A stretch of DNA of 37,396 bases. Source: JALZAA01 sp046724435 (GTDB taxonomy: Bacteria; Actinomycetota; Acidimicrobiia; IMCC26256; JACDBD01). The stretch lies in assembly GCA_046724435.1 (NCBI GenBank), contig JBKOWN010000190.1, forward strand, positions 1-37,396. Direction: 5' to 3'. Position numbers and translations under genes: made by a program. The stretch's first letter is position 1, and every line of letters starts with the position of its first letter. Below are positions 1 through 9,125 of this stretch, in pieces. Below the pieces are notes generated by a model. That model ran no database searches. It was given only the letters and a program-made list of their open reading frames with translations, and had not been told where the DNA came from.

Positions 1-99
1 AACCCGAGAAGCACGGGCAGGTTGCGGTCGAACGGCGCGGTGCGGAAGTGTTCGTCGATCGCATGGAACCCGGCGAGCATCTCCCGAAACCGGTCGGCG
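1..99. repeat. Inverted copy of 152-250 at the window edge (probable fold-back chimera)
   Basis: Positions 1-99 are the reverse complement of 152-250 with one mismatch (position 51). The arms are 99 bases with a spacer of about 52 bases. The arms lie inside pgi coding sequence, and the pgi reading frame resumes cleanly only from about 93. The switch point sits on a short shared word, GGTCGGCG at 92-99, which could have primed the strand switch. This looks like a contig-end or amplification fold-back rather than a real genomic palindrome, but that is inference. Confidence 0.85.
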
Positions 100-920
100 G
101 TCGGTACTCGTACGACTCCGCAATCGGGCTGTCGTTGATGATCGCGATCGGCGCCGACCGGTTTCGGGAGATGCTCGCCGGGTTCCATGCGATCGACGAG
201 CACTTCCGCACCGCGCCGTTCGACCGCAACCTGCCCGTGCTTCTCGGGTTGATCGGCCTCTGGTACAACGACTTCTTCGGCGCCGAGACGCAGGCGATCC
301 TGCCGTACAGCCAGTACTTGGCGCGCTTTCCGGCGTATCTCCAGCAGCTCGACATGGAGAGCAACGGGAAGTCGGTGACCCTCGATGGCGACCCGGTGAC
401 GTGCATGACCGGGCCCATCGTGTGGGGCCAGCCCGGCACGAACGGTCAGCACGCGTTCTACCAGCTCATCCACCAGGGCACGCGGCTCATCCCGTGCGAC
501 TTCATCGGCTTCGTGAACGCCGACACCGAGGTCGACGACCACCAGAACCTGCTGATGGCGAACTTCTTCGCCCAGACGGAGGCGCTCGCATTCGGCAAGA
601 CGCGGGCAGAGGTCGAAGCCGAAGGTGTGCCTGCGTTCCAGGTTCCGCACCGGACGTTCCGCGGGAATCACCCGACGAACACCATCCTGGCGGACAAGCT
701 CACGCCGTACGTGCTCGGTCAGCTCGTCGCCATGTACGAGCACAAGGTGTTCACGCAGGGCACGATCTGGCAGATCAACTCGTTCGACCAGTGGGGTGTC
801 GAGCTCGGCAAGGTGCTCGCGAACCGGATCGTCCCCCAGCTCGCCGGTCCCGAGCCGAAGCTCGATCACGACAGCAGCACGAACGCGCTGATCCGCAGGT
901 TCCGCGCGCGGCGCACCTGA
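93..920 (+). CDS. pgi: Glucose-6-phosphate isomerase, 3' part only
   Basis: Interconverts glucose 6-phosphate and fructose 6-phosphate in the cytoplasm, linking glycolysis to the pentose phosphate genes downstream. About 275 C-terminal residues are present out of a usual 440-550. Family landmarks in order are VGGRYS at the first genuine codons, NLPVLLGLIGLWYNDFFGAE, the MESNGK segment with the catalytic Glu, GTNGQHAFYQLIHQGT with the catalytic His, and FDQWGVELGK with the catalytic Lys near the C-terminus. The N-terminal half is missing because the window begins here. An open frame continues upstream to an apparent ATG at 48, but those codons (48-92) are antisense pgi from the inverted repeat, so that start is not real. 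The stop is at 918-920. Confidence 0.93.
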   Translation, partial: VGGRYSYDSAIGLSLMIAIGADRFREMLAGFHAIDEHFRTAPFDRNLPVLLGLIGLWYNDFFGAETQAILPYSQYLARFPAYLQQLDMESNGKSVTLDGDPVTCMTGPIVWGQPGTNGQHAFYQLIHQGTRLIPCDFIGFVNADTEVDDHQNLLMANFFAQTEALAFGKTRAEVEAEGVPAFQVPHRTFRGNHPTNTILADKLTPYVLGQLVAMYEHKVFTQGTIWQINSFDQWGVELGKVLANRIVPQLAGPEPKLDHDSSTNALIRRFRARRT

Positions 921-944
921 CTCCTCCGGTCACTCTCTGCGCGT

Positions 945-950
945 TACGGT
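945..950 (+). promoter_or_regulatory. -10 box TACGGT of a probable leaderless transcript (PLC-like gene)
   Basis: TACGGT ends 9 bases before the ATG at 960 and no Shine-Dalgarno sequence lies between. It fits the TANNNT boxes found at this spacing before many other genes in the window. No clear -35. Confidence 0.4.
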
Positions 951-959
951 TTCGTACCC

Positions 960-3701
960 ATGCGGCGGATAGCGAGCACGGTGTTGCTCGTGGTGGCAGG
1001 GATCTTGCTCCCGGTGACAGTCATCGCGAGCTGGGCCGAGTCGAACCTCTACAACAGCGACTCGTTCAGCGCGCGCGCCGTCGAGCCGCTGAACTCCGAG
1101 GCCGTCCGCCATGAGCTCGCCCACCGGCTCACCGATCAGCTCGTCCAGGCCGGCAACCAGCAAGCTTCGAGCTTCCGCCCTGCGTTCGAGCTTGCGCTCG
1201 AGGGCGTGATCGACACCGACACCTTCAAGTCGATCTTCCGCAACGCGGTGCGCCATACGCACAAGGCGATCATCGAAGGAGAGGGTGAGGGTGGTCGCCG
1301 GGGACTCGATCTGGGCGCCTCGTTCGCGCTGATCACGAGCAGCCTGCAGGCATCCGGTGGAAGCGGCGGGAACCAGCAAGGCGCGAGCGGCCTGGACAAC
1401 AGCCTCAGCGACGTCACGAAAAAGATCGACGACCTCGGGCTGTGGGACGCCGAGGGCACGATCGGACAGATCGCCGGCGCCTCGCTGTTCATCGGGCTGG
1501 CGGCGGTCGTCGGCAGCATCATCCTTGCGGAGGATCGCCGGCGCGCCGTTCGTCGCCTCGCTATCGCGGCGGTGATCGGCGGCCTGTTCATCGTGGCGCT
1601 CCTGTTCGTCGTGGCCTGGTTCATCGGTCGACAGATCAACGATCCCCAGCTCGGCGACGCCATCAAGGGTGCGATGGGTGAGGTCACGAACGACCTGCGT
1701 CTCACCGGACTGTGGATCGCGGCCTATGGGCTCATCGTGGCCGCCGCGGCGACGAGCTCCGAGCGCCGGTACACGCCGGCCGAGGTGTGGAACCGCACGC
1801 GCGGCTGGGTCGAGCGGCGGCGGCAGACCACCTGGGGAACCGTCCTGCTCGGGGTACTGGGGCTTGTCATCAGCCTCCTTTTCATCCAAGAGCCGCTGGG
1901 CAATTTCGAGCTGCTGATCCGAGCCGCGGCCCTGTGGGTGGGCTACCTCGCGGTCACCGAGCTCCTCCGCCTCGTACGCGCGATCACTGCGAAACAGGCC
2001 GCGCACCGCGCCATGTGGCCACGCGTCGCGACCATCGGCGCCACCGTCGTGGTGGTCCTCGGTCTGGTGATGGCCGGCTTCGTGCTGACAACCAGAGGGG
2101 CCGCGAAGGCCGCGCAGGCCACCAAGGAGCAGGTCTGTAACAGCAGGAAATCACTCTGCGATCTCCGGATCGACCAGGTGACCTTCGCCGGAGTGCACCA
2201 CGCGATGGCGTCCTCGGAATACCCGGGCTGGCTCTTCGCGCAGCAGGTCGGGACCATCACGCAGCAGCTGAACGCGGGGGTCCGCGCGCTAAACATCGAC
2301 ACCCACTACGGGGTGCCGTCCACGGCGCGCGTCCCCGGGCAGGACACCCCGATCGTTCTCACCGACAAGACAGCCGAGACGGTCTCGCACGCGGACGACG
2401 AGGATCCGGTGGCCGCGAAGCGCGCGGCGCAGCTTGCAGCCGGAGCACCGAAAGCGGCCGACGCGCAGCGCGGGATCTATATGTGCCACAGCAACTGCGA
2501 AACCGGCGCCGTCAAGTTCAGCAGCGGACTCGACGAGATCAGGAAGTTCCTCGTCAGTCACCCCGACGACGTGTTGATGCTCACCCTCCATGACTTCACC
2601 AGCCCGGCGGACAATGCGGCAGCCATCGAGGCGGCCGGGCTCGGCGATCGCGTGGCCACGCTGCAGCCCGGTGAGCCCCTTCCCACGCTCCGACAACTGA
2701 TCGACAGTGGGCGCAACCTCCTCGTGTTCGCCGAGCGCGGCGATCCCGGCGGTCCGCCCTGGTACCACAGCATGTACGACTGGTTCCAGGAGACGAAGTT
2801 CTCGTACACCAACAAGAACCAGTTCGACTGCAAACCGAACCGCGGGAAGCCCGACGCGCCGCTGTTCCTCATCAACCACTGGGTCACGGTGTCGCCGCCG
2901 AACCCGTCGGAGGAGGCGGTCGTGAACTCGCGCGCCGTCCTCGAGAAGCGCGTCGAACAGTGCCTCCGAGAACGTGGCCTCGCCCCCAACATCCTCCAAG
3001 TCCAATTCGCCGAACGTGGCGACCTCATCTCCACCGTGCGAACACTCAACGACAACCGGTTGAAGGAAGAGCGCGCGAAGGCCAACGAGGCCCAGATACC
3101 GGCTGAGCCGCCGCCCGACGCGACCGCGCCGGCGTCGCCCGACGTCGGTTCGGTTACCCCGCTGCCTGAGCCCACGGAGATCACAACGTTGACCGGTGGC
3201 AACCCGGCGGCGTTCTGCCGGGCCCAGCCGTCGGTCCGGCTGAGCGTCACCGGGTGGGGGGTGGCGATTCTGCAGGGGGATCCGGCGGATGCCGGCCGCA
3301 GCGACCTGGCGTACGCGCCGCTGCTCACACACGACCTCGGCTCCTACATCAAGGTTGCTCCTCAGGAGCTCCAGGCGAAGGCCCAGCCGATCCTCGACCG
3401 GGAGAAAGACGCGGTTGCGAGCCTTCGCGCCCTCGGCCTCAAGGACCGCGACATCAAGCGGCTCGCCAACGCGGCGTCCGACGCGCTGCTCGGGCCCGAC
3501 AACCCCGACGGAACAACGGTTCGCGACAAGATGCTCAAGCAGATCGAGAAGAAGGTCGACCCCGCGCAATTGAGTCAGGCCGCCAACGATTTCCTGGCCG
3601 CCCATGGCGATCCGACGCCGCTCATGGACCTGGGCTCCGTCTCGAAGGAGGTCGGTGTCGCCGCCGGATACCCGTGCGCCTCAGAGAAGCAGACGACCTG
3701 A
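960..3701 (+). CDS. Large membrane protein with PI-PLC-like phosphodiesterase domain
   Basis: A 913-residue protein with a hydrophobic N-terminal anchor (4-24) and about six further membrane segments (near 170-190, 201-222, 250-265, 293-309, 318-336, 356-377), followed by a long, probably extracytoplasmic C-terminal half. From about 400 the sequence resembles the TIM-barrel of bacterial PI-PLC X-type phosphodiesterases: GVHHAM with His413/414 in the first catalytic His position, QQLNAGVRALNID for the Arg/Asp segment, and CHSNC with His510 in the second His position. Later segments (VLMLTLHDF, INHWVTVSPPNP) also fit. A Pro-rich linker near 715-740 leads to a C-terminal region I do not recognise. 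It lies between pgi and rpiB-tal on the same strand; a link to sugar metabolism is not evident. Substrate is unknown: a phosphoinositide or GPI-like lipid is only a family-level guess. Confidence 0.75.
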   Translation: MRRIASTVLLVVAGILLPVTVIASWAESNLYNSDSFSARAVEPLNSEAVRHELAHRLTDQLVQAGNQQASSFRPAFELALEGVIDTDTFKSIFRNAVRHTHKAIIEGEGEGGRRGLDLGASFALITSSLQASGGSGGNQQGASGLDNSLSDVTKKIDDLGLWDAEGTIGQIAGASLFIGLAAVVGSIILAEDRRRAVRRLAIAAVIGGLFIVALLFVVAWFIGRQINDPQLGDAIKGAMGEVTNDLRLTGLWIAAYGLIVAAAATSSERRYTPAEVWNRTRGWVERRRQTTWGTVLLGVLGLVISLLFIQEPLGNFELLIRAAALWVGYLAVTELLRLVRAITAKQAAHRAMWPRVATIGATVVVVLGLVMAGFVLTTRGAAKAAQATKEQVCNSRKSLCDLRIDQVTFAGVHHAMASSEYPGWLFAQQVGTITQQLNAGVRALNIDTHYGVPSTARVPGQDTPIVLTDKTAETVSHADDEDPVAAKRAAQLAAGAPKAADAQRGIYMCHSNCETGAVKFSSGLDEIRKFLVSHPDDVLMLTLHDFTSPADNAAAIEAAGLGDRVATLQPGEPLPTLRQLIDSGRNLLVFAERGDPGGPPWYHSMYDWFQETKFSYTNKNQFDCKPNRGKPDAPLFLINHWVTVSPPNPSEEAVVNSRAVLEKRVEQCLRERGLAPNILQVQFAERGDLISTVRTLNDNRLKEERAKANEAQIPAEPPPDATAPASPDVGSVTPLPEPTEITTLTGGNPAAFCRAQPSVRLSVTGWGVAILQGDPADAGRSDLAYAPLLTHDLGSYIKVAPQELQAKAQPILDREKDAVASLRALGLKDRDIKRLANAASDALLGPDNPDGTTVRDKMLKQIEKKVDPAQLSQAANDFLAAHGDPTPLMDLGSVSKEVGVAAGYPCASEKQTT

Positions 3702-3848
3702 TCAGCTGGGGCGACTGACCCGGCTGTGGCCCCTGGAACGAATGATCCGGGGCGCGAACGTGCGTGCCACGTCCGGTGCCTGCGAGGAGCCCGCGAATGA
3801 GCACGACCGTGCACTACTCCGATCTTCGCCCGTGGCCGCTCACGTTCG

Positions 3849-3854
3849 TAGGCT
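3849..3854 (+). promoter_or_regulatory. -10 box TAGGCT of rpiB-tal
   Basis: TAGGCT lies 8 bases before the ATG at 3863 and there is no purine-rich ribosome site in the 8 bases, consistent with a leaderless message. Confidence 0.4.
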
Positions 3855-3862
3855 GACGGGCG

Positions 3863-5401
3863 ATGAAGGTCGCGATCGCCGCCGATCACGCCGGGTTGCC
3901 GTTGCGGCCGACGATCGCCGACGCCGTCCGGGCCGCGGGCCACGAACCGGTCCTCTACGGGCCGGACACCGCGCCACCCGAGGGCATCGATTATCCGCTG
4001 GCGGCCAAGGCCGTCGCCGATGCGCTCGACGCCGCCGACGCCGAGCGCGGCATCCTCGTGTGCGGGAGCGGCGCCGGCGTGACGATCGCGGCCAACAAGC
4101 TGCCCGGCATCCGCGCCGCCTACGCCGCCGACCACTACACGGGCCATCAGATGGTCGAGCACGACCACGTGAACGTGCTGACGCTGGGTGCACGCGTGAT
4201 GGGCAGCGAGGTCGCGGCCGAGATCGTCGACGCGTTCGTGAACGCGGTCCCGAGCGTCGAGGACCGTCATCTGCGTCGCCTCGGTGAGGTGCTCGACTTC
4301 GAGCGGGAACGCAGCATGAACGCGGCGACGCAACTGCACTACGCAGGCCAGAGCCTGTGGCTCGACAACATCACCCGCGCCCTTCTCACCAGCGGGACGC
4401 TGGCGCGCTACGTCGCCGACCTCGCCGTCACGGGGCTCACGTCGAACCCGACGATCTTCGACAAGGCGGTGACCGGTAGCGACGACTACGACGAGCAGAT
4501 CCGCTCGCTGCTGGCGGCGGGCCCCGCGGGCGAGGACCTGTTCTTCGCGCTCGCGCTCGACGACCTCACCAAGGCGGCGAGCCTGTTCCGGGCGATCTGG
4601 GACGCGACCCGGGGCGTCGACGGCTGGGTGTCACTGGAGGTGTCACCGAAGCTCGCGCGCGACACGAAGAGCACGGTCGACGAGGCCAAGGCACTCCACG
4701 AGGAGGCGGCGACGCCGAACCTCTTCATCAAGGTGCCGGGCACGCCCGAGGGCATCCCCGCGATCGAGGAGCTCATCGCCGCCGGCGTGTCGGTGAACGT
4801 GACGCTGCTGTTCTCGCGCGAGCACTACCAGGCCGCCGCTGCCGCGTACCTCCGTGGGCTCGAGCGCCGGAAGGAGCGCGGGCTGGACCTCGACGTGGCA
4901 TCGGTCGCGTCGGTGTTCATCTCCCGGTGGGACGCCGCCGTGACCGGGAAGCTGCCCGACGACCTCAGCGGCGGGCTGGGCGTCGCCGTCGCCAAGCGGA
5001 CTTACAAGGCGTACCGGGAGCTCCTCGCGTCGGATCGCTGGCAGAAGCTTGCTGCCGCGGGCGCCAAGCCCCAGCGGCTGCTGTGGGCCAGCACCGGCAC
5101 CAAGGACCCCAACCTGCCCGACACCTTCTATATCCACGCGCTGGCGTCGGAGCAGACCATCAACACGATGCCTGAGAAGACGCTGCTCGCGTTCGGCGAG
5201 CACGGCGCCGTCGGCGACCTGCTGCCGGCTGACGGTGGCGACGCCGAGCACGTGCTCGCCCGCATCGGCTCGGCCGGAGTCGATGTCGACGCCCTGGCCG
5301 CGACGCTCCAGACCGAGGGCGCCGACGCGTTCGTGAAGTCGTGGGACGACCTGCTCGCCCGCATCGGCTCGAAATCTGAACAGGTGCTTGCGGCGAGCTG
5401 A
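3863..5401 (+). CDS. rpiB-tal: Ribose-5-phosphate isomerase B - transaldolase fusion
   Basis: One uninterrupted 512-residue frame holds two pentose phosphate enzymes. Residues 1-150 are RpiB: AADHAG near the N-terminus, catalytic Cys67 followed by the GSGAGVTIAANK anion-hole segment, and TLGARVMG. Residues from about 152 are a full-length transaldolase of the long actinobacterial type (LWLDNITR, TGLTSNPTIF, Schiff-base Lys290 in FIKVPGTPEG, and LLWASTGTKDP). Met152 sits exactly at the junction and could be a relic of a separate tal start, but no stop or gap separates the domains. The fused protein would convert ribulose 5-phosphate to ribose 5-phosphate and exchange dihydroxyacetone units between sugar phosphates. 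It is upstream of gnd and zwf on the same strand. Both halves retain their active-site residues, so both are likely active. Confidence 0.93.
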   Translation: MKVAIAADHAGLPLRPTIADAVRAAGHEPVLYGPDTAPPEGIDYPLAAKAVADALDAADAERGILVCGSGAGVTIAANKLPGIRAAYAADHYTGHQMVEHDHVNVLTLGARVMGSEVAAEIVDAFVNAVPSVEDRHLRRLGEVLDFERERSMNAATQLHYAGQSLWLDNITRALLTSGTLARYVADLAVTGLTSNPTIFDKAVTGSDDYDEQIRSLLAAGPAGEDLFFALALDDLTKAASLFRAIWDATRGVDGWVSLEVSPKLARDTKSTVDEAKALHEEAATPNLFIKVPGTPEGIPAIEELIAAGVSVNVTLLFSREHYQAAAAAYLRGLERRKERGLDLDVASVASVFISRWDAAVTGKLPDDLSGGLGVAVAKRTYKAYRELLASDRWQKLAAAGAKPQRLLWASTGTKDPNLPDTFYIHALASEQTINTMPEKTLLAFGEHGAVGDLLPADGGDAEHVLARIGSAGVDVDALAATLQTEGADAFVKSWDDLLARIGSKSEQVLAAS

Positions 5402-5405
5402 CCAT

Positions 5406-5448
5406 GATGCGCGCACAGACCATGACAGTTCTGGTGTGCGCACGCATC
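5406..5448 (+). other. Long imperfect stem-loop between rpiB-tal and gnd
   Basis: GATGCG-CGCACA (5406-5417) can pair with TGTGCG and CGCATC (5435-5448, two-base bulge CA), and ACCA/TGGT inside extends the stem. No T-run follows, so a classical terminator is unlikely. It could be a processing or attenuation structure in the rpiB-tal to gnd transcript. Confidence 0.45.
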
Positions 5449-5477
5449 GAGAGATCGAGACGGAGGGAGGGGCAGCG

Positions 5478-6490
<1,013 letters not shown>

Positions 6491-6494
<4 letters not shown>

Positions 6495-7891
6495 ACCACG
6501 CACACCAACACTCGGATGCGCTCGTGTTCTTCGGCGCGACCGGCGATCTTGCCTACAAGAAGGTCTTTCCCGCGCTGTACAGCATGACGAAGCGCGGCAA
6601 CCTCGGCATTCCCGTGATCGGGGTGTCGTCGTCACAGTGGACCGCCGACGACCTTCGCAAGCGAGCGCACGACAGCATCCAGGAGCACGGCGGTGGCGTC
6701 GACGACAAGAGCGCGTTCGAGAAGCTCAGTCAGTCGATGAACTACGTCGACGGGGACTACCGCGATGCCAAGACGTTCGCAGCGATCAAGCAGCAACTGG
6801 CTGACGCGAACAGCGCGCGCCCCGCGCACTACCTCGCCATTCCGCCCAGCTTGTTCGCGACGGTCGTCGAGGGCCTCGGCAAGTCGAGTGCGGCGAAGGG
6901 CGCTCGAGTGATCGTCGAGAAGCCGTTCGGCCGCGACCTCGCGTCTGCCCAGGAGCTCAATCGAGTGCTTCACGCCGTGTTCCCGGAGTCGGCGATCTTC
7001 CGCATCGACCACTACCTGGGGAAGGAGCCGGTCGAGAACCTCCTCTACTTCCGATTCGCCAATTCGTTCCTCGAGCCGATCTGGAACCGCAACTACGTCC
7101 ACAGCGTCCAGATCACGATGGCCGAGAGCTTCGGGGTCCAAGGGCGGGGTCGGTTCTACGAGGAGGTCGGCGCGCTGCGTGACGTCGTGCAGAACCATCT
7201 CCTCCAGACCGCCGCCATCCTCGCCATGGAGCCGCCCGTGGGTGGCACTGTCGAGTCGTTGCGAGACGAGAAGGAGAAGGTGTTCCGGGCGATGCGCACG
7301 CTGACGCCGAGCGAGCTCACCCGTGGGCAGTTCCTCGGCTACCGCGACGAGGACGGCGTAGCGCCCGATTCCGACGTCGAGACGTTCGCTGCCGTGCGGG
7401 TGCACGTCGACTCCTGGCGGTGGGAGGGTGTGCCGTTCTACATCCGGGCCGGCAAATCGCTGCCGATCACCACCACGGAGGTGATGGTGCGGTTGCACAA
7501 GCCACCCCAGCGGGTGTTCCCCGAAGAGATCAGCGACCCGGACGACGCCAACTACATCCGGTTCCGGCTCGGTCCCGACAAGGTGGTGATCGCGTTGGGC
7601 TGCCGTTCGAAGGTGCCCGGGGAGTCGTTCGTCGGCGCTCCCGTCGAGCTGTACCTGTGCGACCACGACACCGACGAGGCTTCGGCGTACGAGCGCCTTC
7701 TGGGCGACGCCATGGCAGGCGAGCCGCTGCTGTTCGCCCGGGAAGACGGGGTCGAGGAAGCGTGGCGGGTCGTCGATCCCATCCTGAGAAAGCACGAGCA
7801 CGTACACATGTACGAGCAGAAGACGTGGGGGCCGGACGAGGCGGACGCGCTCCTGCCGGCGGGGGACTTCTGGCACAACCCCGAACCGTGA
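6491..7891 (+). CDS. zwf: Glucose-6-phosphate 1-dehydrogenase
   Basis: First enzyme of the oxidative pentose phosphate pathway: glucose 6-phosphate to 6-phosphogluconolactone with NADP reduction. The 466-residue product starts at an ATG overlapping the gnd stop. The N-terminal coenzyme motif is FFGATGDLAYKK, EKPFGRD follows, and the substrate-binding signature RIDHYLGKE is at residues 171-179 with the invariant His174. Downstream motifs such as YIRAGKSLP and EVMVRLHKPP are also present. The length is slightly below the common 480-510, with no sign of truncation. No opcA or 6-phosphogluconolactonase gene follows, which differs from the usual actinobacterial order; the next coupled gene is a histidine phosphatase. 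The gnd-zwf-phosphatase string looks like one operon. Confidence 0.95.
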
Positions 7892-8466
7892 CGGCGGGAG
7901 AGCTGTGGCTGGTGCGCCATGGCGAAACCGAGTGGACCGAGTCCGGCCGGCACACGAGCCACACGGACGTAGCACTGACGGCGACAGGGCGGGAGCAGGC
8001 CACCTCTGTCGGCGGTGTCCTCGCCGGCCGCCCGTTCGCGACCGTACTGTCGTCCCCGCTCGGCCGTGCCGTGGAGACGTGCCGCCTCGCCGGTTACGGC
8101 GACCGGGTCGAGACCGACGACGACCTCAAGGAATGGGACTACGGCGAGTACGAAGGGCGCACGACGGCCGAGATCCGCGACGTGCGTCCCGGATGGACCG
8201 TGTGGGCGGGCTCGCCGGGCGGCGAGCCCCTCGACGACGTGGCGGCGCGCGCTCGGCGCGTGATCGACCGGGCGACCGAGGCCGGTGGTGACGCCGTGTT
8301 GTTCTCGCACGGCCACTTCCTGCGCATCCTCGGGGCAACGTGGATCGGCTTGGCTCCCGAGGGAGGGCGGCTGCTCTCGCTCGGCACCGCGTCGCTCAGC
8401 ATCCTCGGCTACGAGCGCGAGGCCCGGGTCGTCCGGCAGTGGAACCAGTCGAGCGAGGTCGGCTAG
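7888..8466 (+). CDS. Histidine phosphatase family protein (phosphoglycerate mutase-like)
   Basis: A 192-residue member of the RHG phosphatase superfamily. LVRHGETEW at residues 8-16 carries the phospho-accepting His, a conserved Arg follows in SSPLGRAVETC, and FSHGHFLRI supplies the second catalytic His. The GTG start at 7888 overlaps the zwf stop (gtga), indicating coupling with zwf. Families of this kind include cofactor-dependent phosphoglycerate mutases and broad phosphatases such as fructose-bisphosphate or adenosylcobalamin phosphatases; the sequence alone does not decide the substrate. Its position directly after zwf suggests a sugar phosphate or phosphorylated by-product, which is inference. 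Confidence 0.85.
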   Translation: MTAGELWLVRHGETEWTESGRHTSHTDVALTATGREQATSVGGVLAGRPFATVLSSPLGRAVETCRLAGYGDRVETDDDLKEWDYGEYEGRTTAEIRDVRPGWTVWAGSPGGEPLDDVAARARRVIDRATEAGGDAVLFSHGHFLRILGATWIGLAPEGGRLLSLGTASLSILGYEREARVVRQWNQSSEVG

Positions 8467-8475
8467 GCAACGAGG

Positions 8476-8862
8476 ATGCCCGCCGAGCCCGTCGCCACTC
8501 CGAACGCGCCGCCGGTCGCCGGCCCCTACTCGCCGGCCGTGCGCGCCGGCGACTGGCTCGTGCTAGCCGGTCAGGTAGGGCTCGATGCCGCTGCCGGTCG
8601 TCTCGCCGAGGGCGGGACGGGAGGCGAGTCGCGCCAGGCACTGGCGAACATCACGACGGTGCTCACCGACTGCGGCGCGAGCTGGAGCGACGTCGCCAAG
8701 GTGACCATCTTCGTCACCGACATCGCGGACTTCCCCATCGTGAACGAGGCGTACGGTGCAGCGGTGGGCGACCATCGGCCGGCACGCAGCACGGTGCAGG
8801 TCGCCGCCCTACCCGCGGGGGCGCGGGTCGAGATCGAGGTCTGGGCGTTCAAGCCCGTCTGA
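8476..8862 (+). CDS. ridA: RidA/YjgF family enamine/imine deaminase
   Basis: The 128-residue length and motifs are those of the RidA (YjgF/YER057c/UK114) family: AGPYSPAV near the N-terminus, LAGQVGLD, QALANITTVL, VTIFVTDI and the substrate-binding Arg in ARSTVQVAALP, ending with VEIEVWAFKP. Canonical members hydrolyse reactive 2-aminoacrylate and related enamines released by PLP enzymes; some paralogues have other roles. The gene begins 9 bases after the phosphatase stop and is followed after 12 bases by the DUF2630 gene, so it is probably in the same transcript. GAGG lies immediately before the ATG, which is closer than ideal; no better in-frame start preserves the N-terminal family motif. 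Confidence 0.9.
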   Translation: MPAEPVATPNAPPVAGPYSPAVRAGDWLVLAGQVGLDAAAGRLAEGGTGGESRQALANITTVLTDCGASWSDVAKVTIFVTDIADFPIVNEAYGAAVGDHRPARSTVQVAALPAGARVEIEVWAFKPV

Positions 8863-8874
8863 GGAGGGGTCGCA

Positions 8875-9123
8875 ATGGCAGACGACGACGTGCTCGCCAA
8901 CATCCAGCAGCTCGCCGCCGAGGAGCACGAGCTGTACGAGCGGCATCACGCGGCCGGGACGCCCCTGACCGACGACGAGCACCGCCGGCTGGACGAGCTC
9001 CAGGTGAGCCTCGACCAGTGTTGGGACCTGCTTCGTCAGCGTCGCGCCCGCCGGCAGTACGGCGAGGATCCGTCGGCGGCACGGGCTCGGAACGAGTCGA
9101 CCGTCGAGGGCTATCAGCAGTAG
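8875..9123 (+). CDS. DUF2630 family protein
   Basis: A short, charged, mostly helical protein of 82 residues. The pattern EEHELYERH, DEHRRLDELQ, LDQCWDLLRQRRARR and a C-terminal VEGYQQ matches the actinobacterial DUF2630 family, which has no established function. A GGAGG motif lies about 10 bases before the ATG. It is last in the run of same-strand genes from pgi and ends 2 bases before the converging sthA stop. Confidence 0.85.
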   Translation: MADDDVLANIQQLAAEEHELYERHHAAGTPLTDDEHRRLDELQVSLDQCWDLLRQRRARRQYGEDPSAARARNESTVEGYQQ

Positions 9124-9125
9124 CG

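Noticed and set aside
48..92. Apparent N-terminal codons of pgi from an ATG at 48
   Set aside because: They are antisense pgi sequence from the inverted repeat and do not match the Pgi family before VGGRYS.
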